A DNA stretch of 64,000 nucleotides, from assembly GCA_021772895.1 (NCBI GenBank), contig JAJFLC010000007.1:42387-106386 (forward strand), given 5' to 3'. This document shows, one piece after another, positions 28,442 through 38,219 of this stretch (its first letter is position 1; every line of letters begins with the position of its first letter). The DNA comes from Mariprofundaceae bacterium (GTDB taxonomy: Bacteria; Pseudomonadota; Zetaproteobacteria; Mariprofundales; Mariprofundaceae). The notes beneath the pieces were generated by a model. That model saw only the letters and a list, made by a program, of their open reading frames with translations, did no database searches and was not told the DNA's origin. The position numbers were made by a program, and so were the translations under genes.

Positions 28442-30556
28442 TTGAGAAATCGTATCATCGATCGTTTTATCGATACTCGTGATAATATGGAACACTTCAT
28501 TCCAAACCAGCGCCATCAGACATGTGCACGCATACTGTTTGGAGCCGCCGGATTGTTTTATCTATGGATACATAGCAACTTTTCAACATCGTACGAAACC
28601 ATTTTTCTATCCTCAGCCGCCATGTATTTTACGTACAACGCATTAACGTTACATGTAATTAAAGATAGCCCTTTATCTGCATTCAGAATGCTTTTTGGCC
28701 CACTTTTAGATGTTTGGGTCGTCAGCCTTGGCATGCTGATCGATGGTGGGCAAACAAGCGGCATTTATTTGGTTTTCTTTATTATTATTTTTGGCAACGC
28801 TGTACGATTTGGCAATGCCATGCTACTTTATTGTCAGGCTTTAAGTATTATCGGCATCATCTCCGTCAGTCTCGTAACACTGTTTGGGCTGGATTTAGAG
28901 TTAGATAGAACACTCTTACTCATGCAAAGCATCTCGCTTATCATCATCCCAAGTTATGTACTTCAAATTAAAAATCAGGCAAAAGAAGCAATACAGGAAA
29001 AACAAAAGAGTGAAAGTGCAACCTTTGGCCTGCTTGATCATGGCCCCCTTCCTGCCTTTACATTTCAGCTCGATGACCATGGAACCCCTCGCATTCTTTA
29101 TACAAACCTTGCAATGCAGCGTATTTATCGTGATTCAACCATCAATCTTGTCGGAAAACAGGTTGATATTCTTGCTTTAATGGAAGACGGCGATGAAATC
29201 ATCAAGGCATGCCAATCTGTTTTTTCAAAAAAAGAGAATCATGAACCTTGCCATTTTTATATTCGCGGGAGAAATGAAGATGACCACATTCTACAGCTCA
29301 TGGGGCAAAGTATGTGTCTTCGCTGGCATGGGAAATGGATTGGTGTATGTTTCTTTCTCGATATCACCCAAACTGAAACCGCACGAAACAAGCTAGAGCA
29401 ATCTATCCACAGCGGTTATATGAATACCATGATTTCTGGAATTGTTCATGATTTTCGTAATATTTTAACTGGCGTCATTGGTACCGCTGAAGTCATTAGC
29501 TTCCATACCAAAGACCAAACCACCCACAACCAACTCAAGCTCATCATGGATGCAGGAGAACGTGGATCAGCCATGATCTCTCACCTGCTCAACCTGAGCA
29601 AAACAAAACATGATAGCTCGACAGAACCTGCAACGACACAATCTATACATCAGTCATTGAGCAACATTACAGGTCTTTTACGCATCCAGCTCCCGTCTCA
29701 TATTCAGTTGCATTTGGACATGCAAGATAAATTTCCGCCAATGACAATAGGCATCATAGAAATTGAACAAATCGTAAGCAATCTTATCAACAATTCGGTT
29801 CAGGCTATTCCGAAAACAGGGCATATATGGGTAACGCTTTCTGCCCCGCATGCAAACAAACTTCCCGACACTAAAAAAACAGCAATCTGTATTCATGTCC
29901 ATGATGATGGCAATGGCATCCCAGAAAAAGACATTGCAGATATTACCAAGCCATTCTGGACCTCACGTGAGCAAGAAGGCGGAACAGGACTAGGGCTTGC
30001 AATGGTACAGCGTATCGTTCATGAAAATAGCGGCCATATGGATATTCAGTCAAATGTCGGCAAAGGCACAGACATCTACGTTTATCTACCCACAAAAGCA
30101 GAAAACGTGGATCAATCACAAACAATTTCAGCATCCAGCCCTCCTCCTCAGGAGCATATTGATGCCACGGTTGAAGCGTCCCCCCCGGAACCTTCCACCA
30201 TCCTTTTGATTGACGATAACCCTGAAGTACTTTCGGTACACACAGCCCAGCTGGAAAGGATGGGCCATACGGTTTTGACTGCGCCTGATGGCTCTTCGGG
30301 GCTACAACAATTCGAAAAGCATTCAGACACCATCAAGTTGATCATTTCCGATTATAAAATGCCCAAAATGGATGGCGTAGACTTCTCCATCGCGATTCGA
30401 GAAAAGCAATCTGATGTGCCAATTCTTATCATCACAGCTTATGGTGAAGTTGAAAGGCTGAAACAACTAACAGAGCTTGACGTCTATATTTTAAACAAGC
30501 CTGCAACTTATAAAAAACTCGCAAATACAATTGCCATGATGCAGGGAATAAATTAA
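28442..30556 (+). CDS. Multi-pass membrane hybrid sensor histidine kinase with C-terminal receiver
   Basis: A 704-residue two-component sensor. Five or six hydrophobic segments lie at about 28-172 with almost no periplasmic domain, suggesting it senses a membrane-borne or cytosolic signal. A short coiled stretch, a PAS-like region (about 195-312), the HisKA domain with phospho-acceptor His336 in GIVHDFRNILTG, an ATPase domain (DDGNGIPEKD, GGTGLGLAMVQRI) and a receiver (LLIDDNPE, IISDYKMPKMDG, LNKPAT) follow. GAGGGGG seven bases before the TTG at 28442 decides the start against an earlier GTG. Like the kinase at 953 it has no response regulator beside it. Convergent with truA. Confidence 0.87.
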   Translation: MRNRIIDRFIDTRDNMEHFIPNQRHQTCARILFGAAGLFYLWIHSNFSTSYETIFLSSAAMYFTYNALTLHVIKDSPLSAFRMLFGPLLDVWVVSLGMLIDGGQTSGIYLVFFIIIFGNAVRFGNAMLLYCQALSIIGIISVSLVTLFGLDLELDRTLLLMQSISLIIIPSYVLQIKNQAKEAIQEKQKSESATFGLLDHGPLPAFTFQLDDHGTPRILYTNLAMQRIYRDSTINLVGKQVDILALMEDGDEIIKACQSVFSKKENHEPCHFYIRGRNEDDHILQLMGQSMCLRWHGKWIGVCFFLDITQTETARNKLEQSIHSGYMNTMISGIVHDFRNILTGVIGTAEVISFHTKDQTTHNQLKLIMDAGERGSAMISHLLNLSKTKHDSSTEPATTQSIHQSLSNITGLLRIQLPSHIQLHLDMQDKFPPMTIGIIEIEQIVSNLINNSVQAIPKTGHIWVTLSAPHANKLPDTKKTAICIHVHDDGNGIPEKDIADITKPFWTSREQEGGTGLGLAMVQRIVHENSGHMDIQSNVGKGTDIYVYLPTKAENVDQSQTISASSPPPQEHIDATVEASPPEPSTILLIDDNPEVLSVHTAQLERMGHTVLTAPDGSSGLQQFEKHSDTIKLIISDYKMPKMDGVDFSIAIREKQSDVPILIITAYGEVERLKQLTELDVYILNKPATYKKLANTIAMMQGIN

Positions 30557-30636
30557 AAAACATCTATAAAACACGCTGTCCACGCGTCCATCCAAAGTAA
30601 GTTTCGCAAAACATAAATCGTTAAATCATACTTATT

Positions 30637-31434
30637 TTAAGACATTGAAGACTCTTTTCCAATAAGCTGCTTAGCTGAAAAACCCTGATAAATCGCATCA
30701 ACAAAATACAGTCCATGTGCAGGTGCCGTTGCTGCTGCCCTAGTGCGGTCTCTGGCATGCAGAACTTCTGCTAACATTTCAGGATGCCAGGCACCCGTAC
30801 CAACCCGTACCAGTGAACCTGTGATGTTACGTACCATGTGATATAAAAAAGCATCGGCATGGATGTCCATAAAAACTTCCCAGCCCTGAGATGTAATTTC
30901 AATATGTTTAATATTACGAACAGCTGATGCAGCCTGACAACCGGAAGCACGAAATGAACTGAAGTCTTGCAACCCAAGCAAACAACGGGATGCTTCTTTT
31001 ATCATATCCAAATTAAGTTTTTTAGGCATCCACCAGTGACGCCATTGATGAATGGCTGAAGGCGTTGAACGATTCCATATCTGATAGCGGTATCTTCTTT
31101 CCATGCAATTAAAACGAGCGTGAAAATCATCTTTAACCGCTCGAACCCCCACAACACAGACACTGCCATCAAGCAACTGATTCACACCCTGTGTATAAGC
31201 ACGTGCTGAGCGCTGCCAACGCTTTTTATCTACATCAGCGTGTACCAGCAATGCTTCTGCATGCACGCCTGCATCTGTCCTGCCGGCCGCAACAAGCGGC
31301 ACAGGGCGACCTTCAATTTTTTCCAGCACGTGCTCTAAAACTTCCTGAACCGATATGGCATTTTTCTGGCGCTGCCACCCATGGAATGCACGCCCATCAA
31401 ATTCAACAACCAGTGCAATGCGCTGCAACGTCAT
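30637..31434 (-). CDS. truA: tRNA pseudouridine(38-40) synthase TruA
   Basis: A 265-residue pseudouridine synthase acting on the anticodon stem of many tRNAs. The catalytic Asp is in AAGRTDAGVHA; YDG-equivalent FDGRAFHGWQRQ at the N-terminus and FLYHMVRNITGSLVRVGTG near the C-terminus are diagnostic. It lies 3 bases after the CbiQ-like gene on the same strand, at the end of the leftward run from rplS through fimV. Confidence 0.95.
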   Translation of the reverse strand: MTLQRIALVVEFDGRAFHGWQRQKNAISVQEVLEHVLEKIEGRPVPLVAAGRTDAGVHAEALLVHADVDKKRWQRSARAYTQGVNQLLDGSVCVVGVRAVKDDFHARFNCMERRYRYQIWNRSTPSAIHQWRHWWMPKKLNLDMIKEASRCLLGLQDFSSFRASGCQAASAVRNIKHIEITSQGWEVFMDIHADAFLYHMVRNITGSLVRVGTGAWHPEMLAEVLHARDRTRAAATAPAHGLYFVDAIYQGFSAKQLIGKESSMS

Positions 31435-31437
31435 TGC

Positions 31438-32127
31438 TTACATGTTGCCCGATAGATATATGAACCACAGAACCAAAGCACCGATTGTTGCTGTGAACAT
31501 CACAACACCAGAGACTTTTCGAACAGCCTCTTCAGCCACAATCACTGAAGCATAGTGATCCCAGTTGTTCCATACATCATTTGCATAAACATGGCTTTCT
31601 TTCAGAATTTTTACCGGCATCAATGCCAAATGCATCACAAAGCTTTGCATGCCCTTTTCATGTCCCCGCCAATCTGAATATTCATCTTTAAGCATGATTT
31701 TAATCCTTTCCCATGATGCATGCATCAATAAAATATAAGGAAACATTTTCATGCCAAGAACAGGTAATTTTAATGTAACCCGTATCCACTCCTTGTCTGC
31801 CAACAGCCTTGACAAAAGAATGGCCGAGAAAAAAATCACACTCAGGTGCAACGCAAACCAAAAACCTGTCTGTAACCCTTCAATACTAACAGGCATTCCC
31901 GATAAAATTAATTCTCCGGGTGTGAAAAACGCATGTAAAAAAATAATCGGAATGACAAGCCAGCGTAATAAGCCCACTGACTTTTGAAACGTATAAAACC
32001 CTTTTTCCAAATTCATAAGAATAAAAACAAACAACAGCAATTGTAGCAAAGCCACAGTCATGGCGTTATTGATCACCGCTGTAAATAGAAAAGTAAGTCC
32101 TATCAATATACGCAAAGCAATATGCAT
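31438..32127 (-). CDS. CbiQ/EcfT-like membrane protein, orphan
   Basis: A 229-residue inner-membrane protein with four or five hydrophobic segments in the first half and one at the end. IFLHAFFTPGELILSGMPVSIEGLQTGFWFALHLSVIFF is reminiscent of the core of EcfT/CbiQ energy-coupling-factor transmembrane subunits (hydrophobic segment, then T/S-EGL, then a further segment). No ATPase or substrate-binding subunit is nearby. It lies between fimV and truA and is apparently coupled to truA (3-base gap). Family assignment is by resemblance only. Confidence 0.6.
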   Translation of the reverse strand: MHIALRILIGLTFLFTAVINNAMTVALLQLLLFVFILMNLEKGFYTFQKSVGLLRWLVIPIIFLHAFFTPGELILSGMPVSIEGLQTGFWFALHLSVIFFSAILLSRLLADKEWIRVTLKLPVLGMKMFPYILLMHASWERIKIMLKDEYSDWRGHEKGMQSFVMHLALMPVKILKESHVYANDVWNNWDHYASVIVAEEAVRKVSGVVMFTATIGALVLWFIYLSGNM

Positions 32128-32198
32128 ATTTAAAAAACACTCACTGTACAGTCAATGGCATCATCCAGTCTTCGTTATCACAAGTCACGCATATAACT

Positions 32199-35100
32199 TT
32201 ACGAATCACCCTTTGGGTCACCCTTTTTAACATCTTTATCCTTATCAGAAGGGGATTCTTCTTCATCCAGATCACCCAGTTCACTTAACAGGCTGTCCAG
32301 CTCCAGTGTTGCATCAAAATCTTTGTCTTCACTTTTCTCAATCAAGTTTTCGAGCGCTGTGTTATCAATATTGAGAGCCAAAGAATCATCTCCCAGATCC
32401 TCTGAGTCTAATGTAGTTTCATCAATTTCTACTGCGGTTTCTTCATCCAAAGGCTCAAGGCCAAATGATGTATCTTCTTCGACCAGACTTTCATCCAAAT
32501 CAAAATCAATGGCTTCCGACTCCTCCACATCACCATCTGTTGCGCCAGAAGCACTCTCTTTTTTAATTTCATCGATACTTGTCTGAATCGTGCTGCTGAA
32601 ATCATCCAGATCATCGCTGCTGACTGGCTCATCCAGATCCACATCCAAATCATCCAAATCAAACTCAACACTGGTGAGATGTTCTTTTGGCTCACTATCT
32701 ACTTTCACACCATTTTCAGTCTTCCCATCTTCTTCAGCAAGGGATTCCTTCTGGCCAAAATCAATCTCAATTTCACCCGCTCCACTTTCGCCACTGGCAT
32801 CATAATCTTCGGGTGATACGGTCTCTTTTGACCAGTCCATCACAACGGTTTTATCCAAATCCGCTGTCATCAGCTCCTCTTTCGGCTCTTCCGTATGCTC
32901 GATAACATCAGAACCTGTTTTATCATCTGTAAAATCCAGATCGGACAGATTTAAACCATCATCTTCCATCGTTTCCTGAACGTTATCGATCGCTTCAGAA
33001 GCTACTTCCGAGGTCAATTCAGAAGTAGTTCCAGCCACGGTTTCAATACTTTCAGCGACCTCTACAGCCTCTTCACCTACGCCTGCTTCCGAAGCGTTAT
33101 CATCAGGAAGTTCCAATCCAGACAAATCAAAATCAAGCCCTGCTGTATCACTTGGTGCAGGCTCTTCCACAAGCGTTTCCTGTGCTTTTTCAGCAGGTTC
33201 TTGCACAGCAACATCTTCAGACGTATCTTCCGAAGGCCATTCAATATCATTCAGTTCCAGTGTTTCAGGCTTTTCGCCTTCGAGCCCTCCAGCCTCTACA
33301 GGCACATCCATTTCTGCTTCTGACGAACTGACCTCTTCACTTTCGAACTCAATATCACCCAGACCAGAAACATCCGATGCATCTTCCAGACCTTCTTCAA
33401 CCTGTGGGTCACTGGAAACATCGAGTGCTCCCGGTGGCAGCGTATCCTCCAGAGAGACGTCCTCCACTGGGCTTTCACCCGTCACCACACCTTCAATGGA
33501 TGCATCAAAATAATTCAACGCCTCACCGGATAAAACCATTCTTGCCGTTGAGATTGCTTCATCAGCTCCCGGCGTATCACCTCTCGCCTTCCGAATTTGT
33601 ACCAGTTTAACTAGCGCATCTTTATTATTTTCTCTCAACTTCAAAGCCATCGAAACCTGTTTTTCGGCCTCTTCTTCCATGCCATAACGCATATAAACAT
33701 CCGCTTCTGACAAGTAATCAACATTCGGATCAGGATCCTCTTCCTGATCATCCTTAAAAGCTTCCATCTCACCTGTCTCTTCATCTGTCAGGTCTGGAAT
33801 AGAATCCGTAAACGCATCTTCAAATTCATCGGTATTCATTTGACCTGTTGAATCCGGTGAAAATTCTTCAACGGCCTCTACTTCGATCTCTTCTGGAGCC
33901 GCAGGTTCCATTGGAATGTCTTCAAACACATCCGATGCAAACGTTGTATCCCCTTGATTCATGGCAGGGTGTTGGCGCTCACGACGCATCAGGTAGCCAG
34001 CACCACCACCCAAAAGAAGTATCACCAGTCCACCACCAAGCAACATTAACCAATCGGGGCCAGGCCCTTCTATTGTGCTTTGTTTTGCATTATCAAGTTC
34101 ATTCTGAAGGCGTGCCAATTGCAATTCCAATTTTTTAATTCTGGCTTCGGCAGCTACCTGCTCATCTGCAGGCCCCGCAGCAGAGAGCTTTGCAAGTTTT
34201 GCATCGCTCTCAGCAAGCTTGGCTTGCAATGCTTCGTTCTCTTTTTGTAGTTTTGAAACAGAATCTGCCAGGGCTGATAATTCCGCATCGGCTTGCCCTT
34301 CTACTGCGCCATCAACAGCACCTGAATTTTCAGAGACAGGGCTCGTAGATTCAGCATTGTCACCTGTAGAGGTTTCGCTTGACTGTTCCTGCTGCTCTGA
34401 AACAGGCGCTGATGCCGCACCTGAAGCACGCTTACCCATGTGGACACGCTTGCTGTAACGCGTTCTCTGAGCTTCCGCCACTGCAGCATAACGAGGCTGT
34501 TTCACCAACTCTCTCCAACGCTGGTTATGCTCTTTAATGATGCTACGTGCCTGATCCGGGCGAATTCGTTCAACCTCTTCAGCCAATGGAACATCCAGAT
34601 GTGTTCCTGCCTGAATCAGATTAACATTGTCCTGTGCAAACTTATCTCTGTTTTTCTCAAACAGTGCCACCATCACCTGATTTCTTGAATAGCGTGCATC
34701 AACACGCAAGCGGTCTGCAACTGTAGAAATAGTATCGCCATAAACCATCGGGCCGTAATGAGATGTACGTGCCCAGCCCTCAAATGATTTAAACGTAGAG
34801 GATTGATCATCGGTTGTGCTTTCTGTTTGTCCATGACCGTTCTGGCTTTCACCCTGCATACCTTTAACAGGGGACACCGTTGCAACAACAGGTTCTTTCC
34901 GAGCATCATCAACTGAAACAGTTGGCAGCGGCACCTTTGTTTTTACAGACTGAGCTGCTCGAGGCAGATCAAGGAAAACAGGGTATTTTTTATAATGTGT
35001 TGCGCGCCCATAACGCACTTTTAAAACAAGGTTAAAAAATGGAGCATCAAGAACTGTACTGGAGGTCAACTCAATCCGGCTACCACGACTATCGCTCTCT

Positions 35101-35357
35101 ACATCTGCACGAACTGCATTAAGTGTTTCATCCCGATAAACTTCCAAAATTCTGTAGTCAGTGGGCGCAGCCAGCTCAACAAACACACTCGAAATGACTT
35201 CACCTTCATCAAGATCCAGCGGAACCTCTGCATAAAAAGGTTCTCCAAGATGACTGGCGACATCAATTTTCCCCAGCGAAACCGCACTGGCGGACATTGA
35301 AAATGCCGCAATCGAGAAGATAAGTCCATAAAAAGAAAGCATGATTTGATGACGCAT
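32199..35357 (-). CDS. fimV: FimV-like peptidoglycan-binding inner-membrane hub protein
   Basis: A 1052-residue protein. A signal peptide (about 1-25) leads to the FimV N-terminal domain (SLGKIDVASHLGEPFYAEVPL), then a LysM-like domain (about 200-260, MVYGDTISTVADRLRVDA), a coiled coil (about 365-425), a membrane segment (about 437-458, Gly-rich) and a very long acidic cytoplasmic tail with one TPR-like stretch (about 550-615: SEADVYMRYGMEEEAEKQV). FimV organises type IV pili and polar c-di-GMP signalling. The usual conserved C-terminal FimV motif with its TPR is not evident; the tail is a run of Asp/Glu/Ser-rich blocks. GGGAGG before the ATG at 35357 sets the start. Confidence 0.9.
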   Translation of the reverse strand: MRHQIMLSFYGLIFSIAAFSMSASAVSLGKIDVASHLGEPFYAEVPLDLDEGEVISSVFVELAAPTDYRILEVYRDETLNAVRADVESDSRGSRIELTSSTVLDAPFFNLVLKVRYGRATHYKKYPVFLDLPRAAQSVKTKVPLPTVSVDDARKEPVVATVSPVKGMQGESQNGHGQTESTTDDQSSTFKSFEGWARTSHYGPMVYGDTISTVADRLRVDARYSRNQVMVALFEKNRDKFAQDNVNLIQAGTHLDVPLAEEVERIRPDQARSIIKEHNQRWRELVKQPRYAAVAEAQRTRYSKRVHMGKRASGAASAPVSEQQEQSSETSTGDNAESTSPVSENSGAVDGAVEGQADAELSALADSVSKLQKENEALQAKLAESDAKLAKLSAAGPADEQVAAEARIKKLELQLARLQNELDNAKQSTIEGPGPDWLMLLGGGLVILLLGGGAGYLMRRERQHPAMNQGDTTFASDVFEDIPMEPAAPEEIEVEAVEEFSPDSTGQMNTDEFEDAFTDSIPDLTDEETGEMEAFKDDQEEDPDPNVDYLSEADVYMRYGMEEEAEKQVSMALKLRENNKDALVKLVQIRKARGDTPGADEAISTARMVLSGEALNYFDASIEGVVTGESPVEDVSLEDTLPPGALDVSSDPQVEEGLEDASDVSGLGDIEFESEEVSSSEAEMDVPVEAGGLEGEKPETLELNDIEWPSEDTSEDVAVQEPAEKAQETLVEEPAPSDTAGLDFDLSGLELPDDNASEAGVGEEAVEVAESIETVAGTTSELTSEVASEAIDNVQETMEDDGLNLSDLDFTDDKTGSDVIEHTEEPKEELMTADLDKTVVMDWSKETVSPEDYDASGESGAGEIEIDFGQKESLAEEDGKTENGVKVDSEPKEHLTSVEFDLDDLDVDLDEPVSSDDLDDFSSTIQTSIDEIKKESASGATDGDVEESEAIDFDLDESLVEEDTSFGLEPLDEETAVEIDETTLDSEDLGDDSLALNIDNTALENLIEKSEDKDFDATLELDSLLSELGDLDEEESPSDKDKDVKKGDPKGDS

Positions 35358-35402
35358 GCCACCTCCCTGAAACCAGGATACCGGAATAGTCATTGAACTT
35401 TC

Positions 35403-36434
35403 CTACGAATCCGTGATTAAAATTTCCGCTATTTGCACAGCATTTAGAGCCGCACCTTTACGTACATTATCAGCAACAACCCATAAGTGCAAGGAATTAG
35501 GGCAAGAATCGTCATTTCGAATACGCCCTACCCAAACAAAATCACTGCCTGCTGCATCCGATGGCATAGGATATTCTTCACCTTTTGGATCATCCAGAAC
35601 ACAAATACCCTCCGCATCTGCAAGAATATTTCGAGCCCTGTCTGCATCCATCGCACCTGAAAATGTCAGGTTCACCGCTTCCGAATGAGCATAGAATACC
35701 GGCACACGAACAGCCGTTGCAGTCACAGCAATATCGGCTTCCATAATTTTCCGGGTTTCATCAATCATCTTGCGCTCTTCCTTGGTGTAACCACCTTCAA
35801 GAAACGTATCAATTTGAGGAATCACATTGAACGCAATTCTAGCAGGAAAAACATCTGTTTCAGCATCTTCACCGGAAAGTAAATTGCGAGTCTGGTCTGC
35901 CAACTCATGGATCGCCTTGCTGCCAGCCCCACTCACTGCCTGATAAGTAGAGACCACTACACGTTTAATCGGCACCGCATCATGTAGCGGTTTCAGTGCA
36001 ACCACCATCTGAATGGTTGAGCAGTTCGGATTGGCAATGATTTTATTATCTCGAGCCATCGCCAGAGCATGCGGATTCACTTCCGGCACAACCAAAGCAA
36101 CATTATCATCCATACGCCATGCGCTTGAGTTATCAATGACATAACATCCTGCTGCTGCAAAACGCGGTGCAAATTCTTTGGATGTGCTACCGCCAGCTGA
36201 AAACAGTGCAATATCGACCCCGGCAGGATCAAAAGTATCCAGATCCTGAACCACATAATCCTTGTCTTTAAACTCAATGGTTGAGCCAGCACTACGACTC
36301 GATGCCACAGGAATCAATTTAGATATCGGAAAATTTCGTTCAGCCAAAATTTCGAGCATGGTTTGCCCGACCGCACCAGTCGCCCCCACAACGGCAACAA
36401 CATAACCATCTTTTTCAGGAAGAAATTCACTCAT
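35403..36434 (-). CDS. asd: Aspartate-semialdehyde dehydrogenase
   Basis: A 343-residue NADPH-dependent enzyme converting aspartyl phosphate to aspartate semialdehyde, the branch point to lysine/diaminopimelate, threonine and methionine. Motifs: VAVVGATGAVGQTMLEIL, SAGGSTSKEFAP, the catalytic Cys in NPNCSTIQMVVAL, and VPVFYAHSEAVNL. This is the shorter Gram-positive/Pseudomonas-like class. It lies between leuB and fimV in the order typical of Gamma/Betaproteobacteria. Confidence 0.96.
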   Translation of the reverse strand: MSEFLPEKDGYVVAVVGATGAVGQTMLEILAERNFPISKLIPVASSRSAGSTIEFKDKDYVVQDLDTFDPAGVDIALFSAGGSTSKEFAPRFAAAGCYVIDNSSAWRMDDNVALVVPEVNPHALAMARDNKIIANPNCSTIQMVVALKPLHDAVPIKRVVVSTYQAVSGAGSKAIHELADQTRNLLSGEDAETDVFPARIAFNVIPQIDTFLEGGYTKEERKMIDETRKIMEADIAVTATAVRVPVFYAHSEAVNLTFSGAMDADRARNILADAEGICVLDDPKGEEYPMPSDAAGSDFVWVGRIRNDDSCPNSLHLWVVADNVRKGAALNAVQIAEILITDS

Positions 36435-36520
36435 TTTTTATCCTCTATCCACGCCATACAATACAAGCTGTTTTATTTACTTATACATCACTGAAAAACA
36501 ACAGGGCTCATCTTTTCGTT

Positions 36521-37606
36521 TCAGGCAAAGCCCTGTAAACGCTGACACACCGCATCGCCCATGCCCGAACATAAAACAAAATCTTCATCTGCGCCGGCCA
36601 AATCCACGGTCCGCACGCCATCTTCCAACGTCTTTCCAACAGCTTGTTCGACTTTTTCAGCCAAATCAGCGCGATCCAACGAATAACGCAACATCATTGC
36701 CACAGAGAGAATTGTTGCCAGCGGATTGGCTTTATCTTCACCCGCGATATCAGGCGCTGAGCCATGAATCGGCTCATACATGCCATGTGTTTCACCCAAT
36801 GAAGCTGACGGCAACATGCCAATCGAGCCCGTCAACATCGATGCTTCGTCGGAGAGAATATCGCCAAACATATTGGTCGTCACAATCACATCAAACTGAC
36901 CCGGATTACGAATCAACTGCATCGCGGCGTTATCCACATACATATGAGACAACGCCACATCAGAATATTCGCGTTTATGCAGATCAATCACGACCTCACG
37001 CCAATATTCGGTTGCCTCAAGCACGTTTGCCTTATCGACACTACAAACACGATTATTACGAAGACGTGCTGCTTCAAATGCTTTACGGGCAATACGCTCA
37101 ATCTCAGAGGTTTTATAAGCCAGCGTGTTATAACCACGCTTTTCGCCATTTTCCAGCTCTTCGATGCCACGTGGTTGACCAAAATAAATACCGGACACCA
37201 GCTCTCTCACAACCAGGATATCCACACCCTGAATCACTTCAGGTTTCAGTGTTGAAGCATCCAGCAGCTGATCGTGTACCTTCGTAGGACGATAGTTCGC
37301 AAACAGTCCCAATTCTGAGCGAATGCGTAAAAGACCTGCCTCAGGACGCAACGGCTTATCCAATGCTTCCCACTTCGGCCCACCCACAGCACCAAGCAAT
37401 ACTGCATCACTTTCACGCGCCAGCTTAAGCGTCGATTCCGGCAAAGGGTCACCCTCGGCATCGTATCCTGCGCCACCGATATGCGCTTCTTCCCACTCGG
37501 CATTCAAATCAAAATGCTGATTAAGCACATCCAGAACTTTTAACGCTTCACGAACAATTTCCTGACCGATGCCATCACCCGGCAATACTGCGATTTTCAA
37601 TGCCAT
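36521..37606 (-). CDS. leuB: 3-isopropylmalate dehydrogenase LeuB
   Basis: A 361-residue NAD-dependent enzyme of leucine synthesis. [48 protein letters not shown] and the metal-binding [14 protein letters not shown] are intact. A short upstream extension of the frame exists (to 37633); GGGAG six bases before the ATG at 37606 decides the start. No leuA, leuC or leuD is in the window. asd follows after 86 bases. Confidence 0.97.
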   Translation of the reverse strand: MALKIAVLPGDGIGQEIVREALKVLDVLNQHFDLNAEWEEAHIGGAGYDAEGDPLPESTLKLARESDAVLLGAVGGPKWEALDKPLRPEAGLLRIRSELGLFANYRPTKVHDQLLDASTLKPEVIQGVDILVVRELVSGIYFGQPRGIEELENGEKRGYNTLAYKTSEIERIARKAFEAARLRNNRVCSVDKANVLEATEYWREVVIDLHKREYSDVALSHMYVDNAAMQLIRNPGQFDVIVTTNMFGDILSDEASMLTGSIGMLPSASLGETHGMYEPIHGSAPDIAGEDKANPLATILSVAMMLRYSLDRADLAEKVEQAVGKTLEDGVRTVDLAGADEDFVLCSGMGDAVCQRLQGFA

Positions 37607-37734
37607 CTTCATCTCCCAACTCAAAAAATTCAAATACTGTATCGGTGTTGTGTTTTATGTGGCCTATCACTTAAAACAGTAATCTCAGATACTCTTCCAC
37701 CCCACAGTCAAACAATCCAAAACAGGCGTGTTAA

Positions 37735-38190
37735 TTATTTTTTATCCATCGCATTTTTCACTGCGGCAAGAAAATCATCCACATCTTTAAATTCGCGGTA
37801 AACTGATGCAAAACGCACATAAGCGACCCCATCAAGCCCCTGAAGTTCCTGCATCACAAATTCACCGATGGTCTCCGCAGGCACCTCGGATTCACCCAGC
37901 TCCTGTACAGAGCGCAACACATTATTGACAGCCTGCTCAAGCTTATCAGCTGGTACGGGGCGTTTTTCCAATGCCTTTTGCAATCCTCCGCGAATTTTTT
38001 CGACATTAAATGCCTGTCGTGCACCTTCTTTTTTCACCACCATTGGCAATCGCAATTCAGCCCGTTCGTAGGTGGAATAGCGTTTACTACACACTTCACA
38101 TTCCCGACGGCGGCGAACCGCAGCACCATCTTCAACCACGCGCGAATCAATCACACGGGTATCATCATTGGTGCAGAAAGGACAATGCAT
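37735..38190 (-). CDS. nrdR: Transcriptional repressor NrdR
   Basis: A 151-residue zinc-finger/ATP-cone repressor of ribonucleotide reductase genes. The zinc ribbon is MHCPFCTNDDTRVIDSR ... RECEVCSKRY, followed by the ATP-cone (KEGARQAFNVEKIRGGLQKA). It lies 29 bases after glyA on the same strand, an order common in proteobacteria. Confidence 0.97.
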   Translation of the reverse strand: MHCPFCTNDDTRVIDSRVVEDGAAVRRRRECEVCSKRYSTYERAELRLPMVVKKEGARQAFNVEKIRGGLQKALEKRPVPADKLEQAVNNVLRSVQELGESEVPAETIGEFVMQELQGLDGVAYVRFASVYREFKDVDDFLAAVKNAMDKK

Positions 38191-38219
38191 TAGAAGCTAC
38201 TCAATCACCTATAGACAAA

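Noticed and set aside
32323..35362. Several long open frames on the other strand and in other frames across fimV
   Set aside because: They are shadows of the repetitive acidic codons of fimV; none has protein-like composition or a ribosome binding site.
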